Source: Bacillus massiliigorillae (lineage in GTDB: Bacteria > Bacillota > Bacilli > Bacillales > DSM-1321). From it: a DNA stretch of 64,000 bases. The stretch's first letter is position 1, and each line of letters opens with the position of its first letter. The stretch spans positions 3,166,887 to 3,230,886 of the forward strand of contig NZ_HG428741.1 in NCBI RefSeq assembly GCF_000380245.2. Reading direction: 5' to 3'. The position numbers and the translations under genes were made by a program. Shown here one piece after another: positions 24,175 through 32,185 of this stretch. The notes under the pieces are model-generated. The model did not search any database, was not told the DNA's origin, and was given only the letters and a program-made list of their open reading frames with translations.

Positions 24175-25509
24175 ATGATTATTGACGAAATAAAACAAAT
24201 GAAAAATCAGGTATTAGAAGGTCAATTCCCACAATGGCTTATAACCGATCCAGAAGTCTACAAACTTGAGCAAGAAAGAATTTTCGGTACTACATGGCTG
24301 TTTTTAGCACATGAATCTGAATTAAAAGAACCTGGCGAATATATTACTCGCATGCTAGCTGATGATCCCATTCTTTTAATGAAAAATAGTAACGGAGAAA
24401 TTAAAGCCTTTCTAAATTCTTGCTCACATCGAGGAACACGTTTATGTACAGAGGATTTCGGTAAAAAGAAAGCTCATATTTGTCCTTATCATGGCTGGAG
24501 TTACAATTTAGATGGTGAATTAATTGGAATTGTTGCAGGAAATAAAGTTTATGGTGAAAAGATGGATAAAAGTGAATGGGGACTTCGTCCTGTTCCACGA
24601 GTTGAAAGCTATCAAGGGATGATTTTTGGAAACTTAGATGTTAATGCTATTTCATTAGAAGATTATTTAGGCGATATGAAATGGTACTTTGATATAATGC
24701 TAGGCAGAAGCGACGGTGGAATGGAAGTAAGAGGTATTCCTCAACGTTGGGTGGCAAAAGCAAATTGGAAAATGACAAGTGAGAACTTTGCTGCCGACCC
24801 GTATCATGTACAGACTACACATCGATCAGCCGTAGAAATGAAACTAACTCCAAGTGACCCTTTATATGCTTCATACGGTCATCAAGTTGTTTTAAATAAT
24901 GGACATGGTATCAATGTGATTACGTCAGTCACTGGCCAATCAGCTAACCGTTTTCAAGGGATGCCTGAATCAATGTGGCCTATGTTTGAAAAGAATTTAA
25001 CTAATGAACAACTAGACGTTTTCTCAAAAGTAACAAATTTTGTCGGGGGTGTATTCCCTAATCTTTCATTCTTAAGCTCCTGTAGTGGTACTGAAGGAAA
25101 TAAATATAATCATCTACAATTTAGAATATGGCGACCAATTAGCCCCGATCAAGTAGAAATTTGGGTTTGGTATATGATTGATAAAGCACTTCCAGAAGAG
25201 TATAAAGAAAAATCGTATAAAGGATTTCTTGCTACATTCGGTGCAGCAGGTACTCTTGAACAAGACGATACTGAAAACTGGGCACGAATCGTTGAAGCAA
25301 GCCAAGGTAAAATGGCTCGAGATAGAAAACTAAGCTATAACAATGTGGCGAATTATTTGATGGGATTTGATAACGTAGAAGCAGACCCAAATTTTGTTGG
25401 TCCCGGTACAGCCTATCCTACTTGTTACACTGATCATATCGCACGGAGTATGCATAAATATTGGTTCGAACTCATCTCTGCACAAGCTGAGGTGACAATC
25501 AATGAATAG
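24175..25509 (+). CDS. Aromatic ring-hydroxylating dioxygenase, alpha subunit (Rieske)
   Basis: The protein has 444 residues. The Rieske [2Fe-2S] ligands are Cys83/His85 (CSHRG) and Cys103/His106 (CPYHGW). The catalytic iron site shows Asp208, His211 and His216 in ENFAADPYHVQTTH. Such enzymes add both atoms of O2 to an aromatic ring, giving a cis-dihydrodiol or, after rearrangement, a catechol. No ferredoxin or ferredoxin reductase is in the window. It may supply homoprotocatechuate from phenylacetate or a related acid, but the substrate cannot be read from sequence. AAGGAGGAGTCATTC precedes ATG 24175; the TTG at 24154 is inside that site. Confidence 0.92.
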   Translation: MIIDEIKQMKNQVLEGQFPQWLITDPEVYKLEQERIFGTTWLFLAHESELKEPGEYITRMLADDPILLMKNSNGEIKAFLNSCSHRGTRLCTEDFGKKKAHICPYHGWSYNLDGELIGIVAGNKVYGEKMDKSEWGLRPVPRVESYQGMIFGNLDVNAISLEDYLGDMKWYFDIMLGRSDGGMEVRGIPQRWVAKANWKMTSENFAADPYHVQTTHRSAVEMKLTPSDPLYASYGHQVVLNNGHGINVITSVTGQSANRFQGMPESMWPMFEKNLTNEQLDVFSKVTNFVGGVFPNLSFLSSCSGTEGNKYNHLQFRIWRPISPDQVEIWVWYMIDKALPEEYKEKSYKGFLATFGAAGTLEQDDTENWARIVEASQGKMARDRKLSYNNVANYLMGFDNVEADPNFVGPGTAYPTCYTDHIARSMHKYWFELISAQAEVTINE

Positions 25510-26002
25510 TGCTCTACATTATGAAATTACACAATTCCTTTATCAAGAAGCTTATCTTCTAGACCATCGACAATATAGAGAGTGGTTAGAACTCCTAACC
25601 GATGACATCCAATATTGTATGCCTTTACGAGTAACCGTTCAAAATAAAGTGCAAACAAATATAGTACATGAAATGTCATACTTCACCGATACAAAAAAAG
25701 ACGTTACAACGAAAGTGGAAAGACTTTATACGAAATCAGCATGGGTAGATAATCCTGCACCAAGACAAAGACATTTTATCAGCAATATCATGATTGAACC
25801 CACTTCTAATTCAAATGAATATAAAGTAAGAAGTTATTTCTTATTTAAACGCAGTAGAAGTTCTGAAATAAACACGGAAGAGATATTCGGAGAAAGAGAA
25901 GATATCATTAGAAAAATAGATCAAAGTTGGAAAATCGCCTCTCGCATTGTATACCCTGACCAATCCGTACTAACAGTAATGAACTTAAGCATGTTTTTAT
26001 AA
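25502..26002 (+). CDS. Aromatic ring-hydroxylating dioxygenase, beta subunit
   Basis: The protein has 166 residues of the NTF2-like beta-subunit family. HYEITQFLYQEAYLLDHRQYREWLELLTDDIQYCMP is the conserved N-terminal signature, and VRSYFLFKRSR and IFGEREDIIRK follow it. It forms the structural partner in an alpha3beta3 dioxygenase. It overlaps the alpha gene by 8 bp. A 148-bp repeat starts directly at its stop. Confidence 0.92.
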   Translation: MNSALHYEITQFLYQEAYLLDHRQYREWLELLTDDIQYCMPLRVTVQNKVQTNIVHEMSYFTDTKKDVTTKVERLYTKSAWVDNPAPRQRHFISNIMIEPTSNSNEYKVRSYFLFKRSRSSEINTEEIFGEREDIIRKIDQSWKIASRIVYPDQSVLTVMNLSMFL

Positions 26003-26150
26003 GAAAAGCGCAAGCGCCCGTTAAGCGACGTATAGATTGGAGCACTTCGACTGAGATAAAGGAAACACGAAGAGGCGGTAGCTGATTCGATGTTGACTTA
26101 TCGTAGGGAGATGGGTGAAATCTACTAGTCGCTGGGCGCTGGAGCTAGAC
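26003..26150 (+). repeat. 148-bp dispersed repeat, copy 2 (behind the dioxygenase beta gene)
   Basis: It begins GAAAAGCGCAAGCGCCCG immediately after the stop codon and ends TGGGCGCTGGAGCTAGAC. The internal GAGATAAAGGAAACACGAAG and GATTCGATGTTGACTTATC blocks are the same as in the copy at 15059, and the length is identical. The ends are complementary. Confidence 0.88.
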
Positions 26151-26192
26151 ACCGCACAAAATTATATACATTCTTATTTTATTAGAAAAACA

Positions 26193-26230
26193 CGACTTAT
26201 CGCCCCTAATGGCGAAAGTCGATGTCTTTT
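26193..26230 (+). terminator. Terminator downstream of the dioxygenase operon
   Basis: CGACTT(AT)CGCC and GGCGAAAGTCG form a stem, with TGTCTTTTCTT after it on the plus strand. Confidence 0.75.
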
Positions 26231-26273
26231 CTTATACTTTATTCCTTTAATGAAGTTAAACTTTCTTAAAGTA

Positions 26274-26380
26274 TAAGAAAAGCGTAAGCTCCCTCCTTAG
26301 CTCCGTATGTGCTGGAGCCCCCAACCGAGATAAAGAAAGAGCTATACGCTAGAAATAAGCAGGTGTAAGGTTGAACAGCA
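26274..26380 (+). repeat. Truncated copy of the 148-bp repeat plus GCAGGTGTAAGGTT tail
   Basis: It starts TAAGAAAAGCGTAAGC, keeps TTAGCTCCGTATGTGCTGGAGC and CCAACCGAGATAAAG, then jumps to CAGGTGTAAGGTTGAACA. That tail matches the one behind hpaF. The central and right parts of the full element are deleted. Confidence 0.7.
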
Positions 26381-26390
26381 GAAAAAAATT

Positions 26391-26435
26391 AGGGTTGTAC
26401 AAAAGATATGTTTTCCATTCCTTTTGTACAACCCT
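26391..26435 (-). terminator. Terminator of the AraC-type regulator gene
   Basis: AGGGTTGTACAAAAG and CTTTTGTACAACCCT form a 15-bp stem. On the minus strand it is followed by AATTTTTTT. Confidence 0.9.
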
Positions 26436-26437
26436 CT

Positions 26438-27340
26438 TTATATAAAATTTCCATTCTTCCTATATTCCATTGGGCTAACACCTATCATTTCACGAAATGC
26501 CCGACTTAATTGTGTTTGACTACTAAATCCTATCATTTCTGAAATTGCCATCAATGATAGATCAGTAGTTAACAATAGTTCTCTAGCCTTTTGTAATCTG
26601 ACGTGCCTTACATATTCTATAGGAGACATTTTTATATTTTTTCGAAACAATAAACTCAAATGACTTTCACTTATATAAACCTCTTTAGCTAATCGATATA
26701 AAGTAAGCTTTTCTTCTATATGATCATCAATAAAATAAAAAAGATGCTGAAGTCGTGAATCAATTGTTGGTAGAAGTTCTTCAGCATACGGTTGTAATAA
26801 AGTAAGTATTTCTACAAACCAGTGAAGTGTAATGGCGTTTAATTGTAGTAATTGTATAGTTTGATTTAAAGCAAGCTCAAACTCTCCATTTTTGGTAGTG
26901 TACAAATTCTTAATTTCAGGCGTCCAGCCTTTTTTCATTTCCCTCCAATAATCTACTAATTCTGTACGTTTATCATATTCATTCAAATTAGTAACGATAG
27001 GAAACTTATACAATCTAACTAAATCAAAAGATCCTAATTTGTTTTCAAACGCGATTTCTAAATGATGCATAGGAGGAAATGTTTTAGATTCTTCTATTTC
27101 AAAAGAAATTTCGGATGGGAATATAACGAGATCTCCTCCACGAACAATATACTCCTCGTTATTGATTCGAACAATCTTTTTTCCTGATACAACATACCAA
27201 AAAACGCTATATGGACGGTCAACCTTATGGATTTTCCAATTAGAAGGTCTTATATTCTCATCAATGCGATGAATGCGAAAAAAAGTTTGATTTAGTTCAT
27301 TGAAAAGTTTAAGTTCACTTTTTTTCTTATAACTATTCAT
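26438..27340 (-). CDS. AraC family transcriptional regulator
   Basis: The protein has 300 residues. An N-terminal cupin-like sensing domain (residues ~20-120, with VRGGDLVIFPSEI) is followed by a helical linker. The two C-terminal helix-turn-helix motifs are LYRLAKEVYISESHLSLLFRK and LMAISEMIGFSSQTQLSRAFRE, ending with the AraC signature GVSPMEYRK. It lies 21 bp downstream of the sigma-54 activator gene on the same strand, so both are probably cotranscribed. Targets could be either catabolic module next to it. AGGAGTTTATAGTTA precedes the ATG. Confidence 0.9.
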   Translation of the reverse strand: MNSYKKKSELKLFNELNQTFFRIHRIDENIRPSNWKIHKVDRPYSVFWYVVSGKKIVRINNEEYIVRGGDLVIFPSEISFEIEESKTFPPMHHLEIAFENKLGSFDLVRLYKFPIVTNLNEYDKRTELVDYWREMKKGWTPEIKNLYTTKNGEFELALNQTIQLLQLNAITLHWFVEILTLLQPYAEELLPTIDSRLQHLFYFIDDHIEEKLTLYRLAKEVYISESHLSLLFRKNIKMSPIEYVRHVRLQKARELLLTTDLSLMAISEMIGFSSQTQLSRAFREMIGVSPMEYRKNGNFI

Positions 27341-27361
27341 TAACTATAAACTCCTACTGTT

Positions 27362-29113
27362 TCATGTAATATTGTATTGTTTCATTTTTCGATACAATGT
27401 ATTTCGACCAATAGCTAGTTTCTCCGCAGCTCGCTTAATATTCCAATCACATAGTTCTAATGTTTCCCTAATATGAGTAATTTCTAAATCTTTAATTGTA
27501 CTTCCCTTTTCAATTGTAGCCATGTCTTTGTCGACCAACTTTATTTGAAGATGTGATGCATGAATAATATCACCTTCTCCTAAAAACGCGGCTTGAAGCA
27601 ATGTGCTTTTCATTTCTCGTATATTACCTGGCCAAGTATATTTATTAATTAATTCTTTCGCATCTGTAGCAAATGTTTTCGTTGCTCCATGAAGCATTTG
27701 TTGCAATAAATGTTCTGCCAACTCAATTTTATCAGTTCGTTCTCGTAGGGATGGTATTGTTAATTGAATTTCTTTCAAACGATAATAGAGGTCTGCTCGA
27801 AATCGACCTGCGTTAATTTCTTCTTGAAAATTCCGATGCGTAGCCGCAATAATGCGCACATCAACTGGCTTACTTTTCGTTCCACCAACAGGGGTAATAA
27901 CTTTCTCTTGCAGTACACGCAATAATGTACTTTGTGCTCGTAATGACATATCACCAATTTCATCAAGAAATAGAGTACCACCATTCGCCGCTTCAAACTT
28001 CCCGATGCTCCCCTTTGGATTGGCTCCAGTAAAGGCTCCTTTTATATAACCAAAAAGCTCACTTTCTATTAAACTTTCAGGAATGGAACTACAGTTAACA
28101 GCTATAAAAGGCATTGTTGAACGAGAGCTAGCAGCATGTATAGATTGGGCAAACATTTCTTTACCCGTTCCACTCTCCCCTGACAATAAAATTGAGAAAT
28201 CTGTTAAAGCCACTTTCTTTGCAAGCTGAATGGACTGACTCAGTTTAGAGCAGCTACCTTTAATATCATTAAACGTATAGTTATTTTTGGAACTTCCAGC
28301 ATTTTTTTTAGCGGGTTGTAGAGCAAGAGTTTGCCAATATCTATTTGTGGTATCGCTAATTATTTCTGTAGCAAATTGATTATGTTGTACAAACTCATTT
28401 CCAACACAATTGAATCCTAAAATGTTTTGAGCAGCATTATTAGCAAAGACAATTGTATTATCTGCATTAAGCGAAATAATTGGCTTTGAAACATGATTTG
28501 ATAAATTATTTAACTCTTGTAGCGCTACTATTTTCGTTTTCTTTTCATTCTCAAGAAGCATTTTATCTTGTAGTAATTCCGCAATCATGGAAACGAACGG
28601 AAGCGCAGAATAATCAAATTCACTGATTTCACTGCTAATATTTATAACAGCTATCACTGAATGATCTAATCCAAAAACGGGATACGAAACACAAAGTAAC
28701 GATTGATTCTCTGAAAAGAAATGATCTTTTCCTACTAGCTTAATTGGCTTTTTTTCTCTAATCGACAATGCAACAGCATTCGTTCCTTTGTATTTCTCAT
28801 TCCAATTAATACCCAATAATGAATTTTTTCGTTTGGCAGGAAGTGAATCTAAATACGAGCCTATTGAATACGTGAGACGCCCATGATGATCTATTAAATC
28901 CATTTTATGGTGAGAGTTATGAATGATGGGGTAAATTCTCTCAAATACTTGAGAAGCATAGTAAATTAATTTTTCATTCTCTAATTGAAGTTCTTTCAAA
29001 TACTCACTTGTTATGTTTTGTTCTTGTGCTGGTTCATAAGAATTCAATCCGATTTTTTGGCAACGCTTCCATGAGTCTTTAATAATTTCCACATTTCTTT
29101 GAGGAACTAACAT
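27362..29113 (-). CDS. Sigma-54-dependent activator, AcoR-like (GAF-PAS-AAA+-Fis)
   Basis: The protein has 583 residues. The N-terminal GAF-like sensing domain covers about 50-190, with a PAS-like segment around 205-250. The AAA+ domain shows Walker A GESGTGKE (~312-319), the sigma-54 contact loop GAFTGA (~359-364) and Walker B GGTLFLDEIGD (~379-389). A Fis-type helix-turn-helix (WNIKRAAEKLAIGRNTLYRKM) ends the protein. The intact GAFTGA loop means it can drive SigL/RpoN polymerase. It is divergent from an MFS-amidohydrolase operon with a near-perfect -24/-12 promoter. I use the ATG at 29113, since the upstream GTG (29125) lies too close to AAAGGAG. Confidence 0.93.
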   Translation of the reverse strand: MLVPQRNVEIIKDSWKRCQKIGLNSYEPAQEQNITSEYLKELQLENEKLIYYASQVFERIYPIIHNSHHKMDLIDHHGRLTYSIGSYLDSLPAKRKNSLLGINWNEKYKGTNAVALSIREKKPIKLVGKDHFFSENQSLLCVSYPVFGLDHSVIAVINISSEISEFDYSALPFVSMIAELLQDKMLLENEKKTKIVALQELNNLSNHVSKPIISLNADNTIVFANNAAQNILGFNCVGNEFVQHNQFATEIISDTTNRYWQTLALQPAKKNAGSSKNNYTFNDIKGSCSKLSQSIQLAKKVALTDFSILLSGESGTGKEMFAQSIHAASSRSTMPFIAVNCSSIPESLIESELFGYIKGAFTGANPKGSIGKFEAANGGTLFLDEIGDMSLRAQSTLLRVLQEKVITPVGGTKSKPVDVRIIAATHRNFQEEINAGRFRADLYYRLKEIQLTIPSLRERTDKIELAEHLLQQMLHGATKTFATDAKELINKYTWPGNIREMKSTLLQAAFLGEGDIIHASHLQIKLVDKDMATIEKGSTIKDLEITHIRETLELCDWNIKRAAEKLAIGRNTLYRKMKQYNIT

Positions 29114-29334
29114 ATATTCCGCCACTCCTTTCTTACATTAGAAAAACTGTACGAACTGGAACAAAGGAGTTCTTGCTAGTGCTAATGTTCCACTAACATA
29201 TAGCACACAAACAACCATTATGAAATAGGAACCCTAGCACAAGCTAGAACTAAACAATTAAGTAAATATTAGGAAAAGTATATAACGATTGTGAAAATAC
29301 AGCAATGTTTATTTCTGAATTTTCAGAACTTGTT

Positions 29335-29371
29335 TGTTCCATTTTGTAACACAGTGTTCTAAAGTAGCACA
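29335..29371 (+). promoter_or_regulatory. Pair of upstream activator sites for the sigma-54 activator (site pair 1)
   Basis: TGTTCCATTTTGTAACA (29335-29351) and TGTTCTAAAGTAGCACA (29355-29371) share the form TGTTCY-N5-RNMACA and start 20 bp apart, two DNA turns. The same pair, in nearly the same geometry, precedes the aldehyde dehydrogenase gene at 31971-32008. Confidence 0.7.
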
Positions 29372-29412
29372 TCTCATACATAAAAAAGTAGGAAATATGA
29401 CTATAAATCAAT

Positions 29413-29428
29413 TGGCATAGTTCTTGCA
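29413..29428 (+). promoter_or_regulatory. Sigma-54 (-24/-12) promoter of the MFS-amidohydrolase operon
   Basis: TGGCATAGTTCTTGCA matches the consensus TGGCAC-N5-TTGCA, with GG and GC exactly 10 nt apart. It starts 42 bp after the second activator site and 88 bp before the MFS start codon. The rest of 29114-29500 is A/T-rich with scattered single TGTTCC half-sites. Confidence 0.9.
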
Positions 29429-29500
29429 ATTCTTAGAAATACAGAGTTGTTAATTAGGGAGAAAGACCAAATTCAAATAAAAAATTAAGGAGGTATTCAA

Positions 29501-30757
29501 ATGGAAAGCTTAAATAACAAGTCTCGCTCTTATGAATTTAGAATTGTAACATTCATGTTCCTAGCATGGGGATTTGTTTTCCTTGATCGAACTGCATTGT
29601 CTTATATTATGCCTGTTTTAGTTGATAGTTTAGATTTAACAAACGGGCAGGTTGGACAAATAAATATGTGGCAAACAATCGGATACGCAATAGCAGGTCC
29701 ATTAGTAGGAATGTACTCGGATCGAACAGGTAAAAGAAAGCCACTATTAATAGCAGCCATTTTATCAACAGCTATTTTTTCTGCTATATCAGCATTAGCT
29801 ACCTCATACCCTCTATTACTCGCTGTGAGATTTTTGGTTGGAGCAAGTGAAGGACCGATTTTGCCTCTAGCTGTATCAATGGTAGCATCCGCTTCATTAG
29901 CTGGGCGTTTTGGAAGAAATGTTGGGATTGTCAATGCTGGGGTTGCTGTTATCTCAGGTACACTTGGGCCAACATTAGTAACACAGCTCGTTTCGTTTAC
30001 AAACTGGCATATGGCATTCGTTATTGTAAGTATACCAAGTATTATTCTAGCCATCTTAATTTGGCGATTTACAGAAGAGGTGCCGTCTGCACCAGTAGTT
30101 GAACAACAAAGCCAACCAGAGAAAAAGAATGGAATATTTGAAGCATTGAAATATCGAAATATCGTTATGTGTATTCTTATTAACATTAGCATGATGACTG
30201 GTTTTTGGATTTTGGCTGCCTTTGCTCCACTTTATTTAACATCTGTAGGAAACTACTCCATAGAAAAAATGGGCTTAATTATGTCACTAATGGGGATTGT
30301 AACAATCATTACTAGTATTCTAGTTCCTTTGTTCTCTGATTATTTCGGAAGAAAATCAGCTTTAATGATTTTCGCTTTATTAGCTGGGCTTGCGCCACTA
30401 GGGCTATATTTATTCCCTACATCAATAGGAGGAAGTGCCTCATTAATTTTATGTGGCGGTTTATTTGGTGCCATCGCTCCCATTTATATGAGTATCATTC
30501 CTGAAGAAACGATGCCAGTTCATTTAAGAGCTACCTCAAGTGCTCTAATTATCGGTATTGGTGAAATTATGGGTTCCTTCATTTTAGGAGGTTCAGGAAC
30601 ACTGGCAGATTCTTATGGATTACCATTTGTTATGATTGTTGCTGCTATCTCTGGATTAGTCATTACATTATTAAGTATCGGATTGATTGAAACCAATCCT
30701 CGTAAAAAACAAAAAGGTTCATCTGTTGAATTAGATCAAAATGAAATTGTTTCGTAA
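29501..30757 (+). CDS. MFS transporter (probable organic-acid/substrate uptake)
   Basis: The protein has 418 residues with 12 predicted membrane spans. The MFS loop motif GMYSDRTGKRKPLL after span 2 and its repeat PLFSDYFGRKSALM between spans 8 and 9 are clear. FLDRTALSYIMPVL near the N-terminus resembles the anion:cation and aromatic-acid symporter groups. It is the first gene behind the sigma-54 promoter and is followed by the amidohydrolase gene, so it presumably imports that enzyme's substrate. AAGGAGGTATTCAA precedes the ATG. Confidence 0.9.
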   Translation: MESLNNKSRSYEFRIVTFMFLAWGFVFLDRTALSYIMPVLVDSLDLTNGQVGQINMWQTIGYAIAGPLVGMYSDRTGKRKPLLIAAILSTAIFSAISALATSYPLLLAVRFLVGASEGPILPLAVSMVASASLAGRFGRNVGIVNAGVAVISGTLGPTLVTQLVSFTNWHMAFVIVSIPSIILAILIWRFTEEVPSAPVVEQQSQPEKKNGIFEALKYRNIVMCILINISMMTGFWILAAFAPLYLTSVGNYSIEKMGLIMSLMGIVTIITSILVPLFSDYFGRKSALMIFALLAGLAPLGLYLFPTSIGGSASLILCGGLFGAIAPIYMSIIPEETMPVHLRATSSALIIGIGEIMGSFILGGSGTLADSYGLPFVMIVAAISGLVITLLSIGLIETNPRKKQKGSSVELDQNEIVS

Positions 30758-30797
30758 TATCCCCCCTTTTTAAATCTAATATAGGAGTGAATGAAAA

Positions 30798-31925
30798 ATG
30801 GAACAAAAAACTGGTTTTATTTATGATGAAAGCTATTTTTGGCATGATACAGGAAATGGTGCATTATTTTTACCACCTGGCGGATGGATTGAAGCGGACG
30901 AACACGGTGAAAGTCCGAAAAGTAAGCGTCGTGTTAAAAACTTGTTAGAGCGTACTGGCTTTATCGAAGAACTGAAAGTAATGAAGCCTCGTTCAGCTAC
31001 TAAAGAAGAAGTAGAGAGAAATCATAATCCATCGTATGTAGAAAAGGTTAAAGCATTAAGCGATGCTGATGGTGGCGACGCTGGTGAACTAGCTGTTGTG
31101 GGTAGAGGTTCCTACGAAATCGCTTTGCTTTCTGTTGGTGGTGCGATTACAGGTGTTGATGCTGTTATGGAGGGCACTGTTCAAAACGTATATGCACTAA
31201 CTAGGCCACCTGGACATCATGCAGAAAAAGAGTTAGGCATGGGCTTCTGCTTGTTTAATAATGTCGCAATTGCTGCACACCATGCACGAGAAAAATATGG
31301 ATTAAAACGCATATTAATTTTAGACTGGGATGTTCATCATGGAAACGGTACTGAAAATGCTTTCTATGACGATCCTGAAATACTTACTATATCAATTCAT
31401 CAAGAACTAAATTTCCCACCGAATAGAGGTTACGCTGAACATTTAGGTGAAGGTGCTGGAGAAGGCTATAATGTGAATATTCCCTTACCTGCTGGTACAG
31501 GAAATGCTGGATATTACTACGCACTTGAAAAAGTTGTATTTCCTATAGCTGAGCAATTTAAGCCAGAACTTATTATTGTAGCCGCTGGTCAAGACGCTAG
31601 TGTATTCGATCCACTTTCACGTATGTTAGTAACAGCAGATGGCTATGGCAAAATCGCCGCTCTTGTTAAAGAACTTGCAAAAAAGCTATGCGATGGACGC
31701 CTTGTTGTTTGTCATGAGGGTGGTTATAGTGCTGCATATGTACCTTTCTGCTCATTAAGAATTATAGAATCATTAAGTGGCTTAAAGAGCAAAGTGACAG
31801 ACGACCCGTATTATGAAGCTATTAAAAGCTTACCAACTGATGTTTTAGCTAAACATCAAGTCGAAGCAATTGAAAAAGTTATAGAAATTCAATCATCATT
31901 TTGGACATTTACAATCAACGCTTAA
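30798..31925 (+). CDS. Class II histone-deacetylase-like amidohydrolase (HDAH type)
   Basis: The protein has 375 residues of the arginase/deacetylase superfamily. The zinc and catalytic residues are complete: His140-His141 in RPPGHHAEKE, Asp178 and His180 in LDWDVHHGNGT, Asp266 in GQDASVFDP and Tyr310 in HEGGYS. The sequence resembles the bacterial HDAH/acetylpolyamine amidohydrolase group more than AcuC. It should cleave an N-acyl amide, releasing an amine and a carboxylate. Cotranscription with a transporter under a sigma-54 activator points to a catabolic role rather than protein deacetylation. TATAGGAGTGAATGAAAA precedes the ATG. Confidence 0.9.
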   Translation: MEQKTGFIYDESYFWHDTGNGALFLPPGGWIEADEHGESPKSKRRVKNLLERTGFIEELKVMKPRSATKEEVERNHNPSYVEKVKALSDADGGDAGELAVVGRGSYEIALLSVGGAITGVDAVMEGTVQNVYALTRPPGHHAEKELGMGFCLFNNVAIAAHHAREKYGLKRILILDWDVHHGNGTENAFYDDPEILTISIHQELNFPPNRGYAEHLGEGAGEGYNVNIPLPAGTGNAGYYYALEKVVFPIAEQFKPELIIVAAGQDASVFDPLSRMLVTADGYGKIAALVKELAKKLCDGRLVVCHEGGYSAAYVPFCSLRIIESLSGLKSKVTDDPYYEAIKSLPTDVLAKHQVEAIEKVIEIQSSFWTFTINA

Positions 31926-31970
31926 AGCTCAAACCTTCTTTGACCTCCTTACATCACGTATTTCAACTCA

Positions 31971-32008
31971 TGTTCCATTTTGGAGCATAAGTGCTCCAAA
32001 TTAGAACA
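31971..32008 (+). promoter_or_regulatory. Pair of upstream activator sites for the sigma-54 activator (site pair 2)
   Basis: TGTTCCATTTTGGAGCA (31971-31987) and TGCTCCAAATTAGAACA (31992-32008) have starts 21 bp apart. The first is identical to the site at 29335 in its first 12 bases. Confidence 0.72.
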
Positions 32009-32050
32009 ATATCTTACAGAAAACAAGCGAAAAATGCTGTATTTTCGCCT

Positions 32051-32066
32051 TGGCATGCATCTTGCA
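32051..32066 (+). promoter_or_regulatory. Sigma-54 (-24/-12) promoter of the aldehyde dehydrogenase gene
   Basis: TGGCATGCATCTTGCA matches TGGCAC-N5-TTGCA with correct GG/GC spacing. It starts 43 bp after the second activator site, mirroring the MFS promoter (42 bp). The start codon lies 120 bp downstream. Confidence 0.9.
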
Positions 32067-32125
32067 TTTTAAATTTATAAGTTTAAATCATTATCTTACT
32101 GAAGCAAAAGTATTCTAGACATCAC

Positions 32126-32139
32126 TGTAAACGATTACA
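32126..32139 (+). promoter_or_regulatory. Candidate cre site (CcpA) or other LacI-family operator
   Basis: TGTAAACGATTACA fits the cre consensus TGWAANCGNTNWCA at every position. It lies between the sigma-54 promoter and the aldehyde dehydrogenase gene, a place where a bound repressor would block elongation. A LacI-family gene lies at 35001 and could be an alternative ligand. Confidence 0.7.
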
Positions 32140-32185
32140 TCAAAACTATTAAATTAGAAATTCACAAAAGTTAGGGGACTATGAG

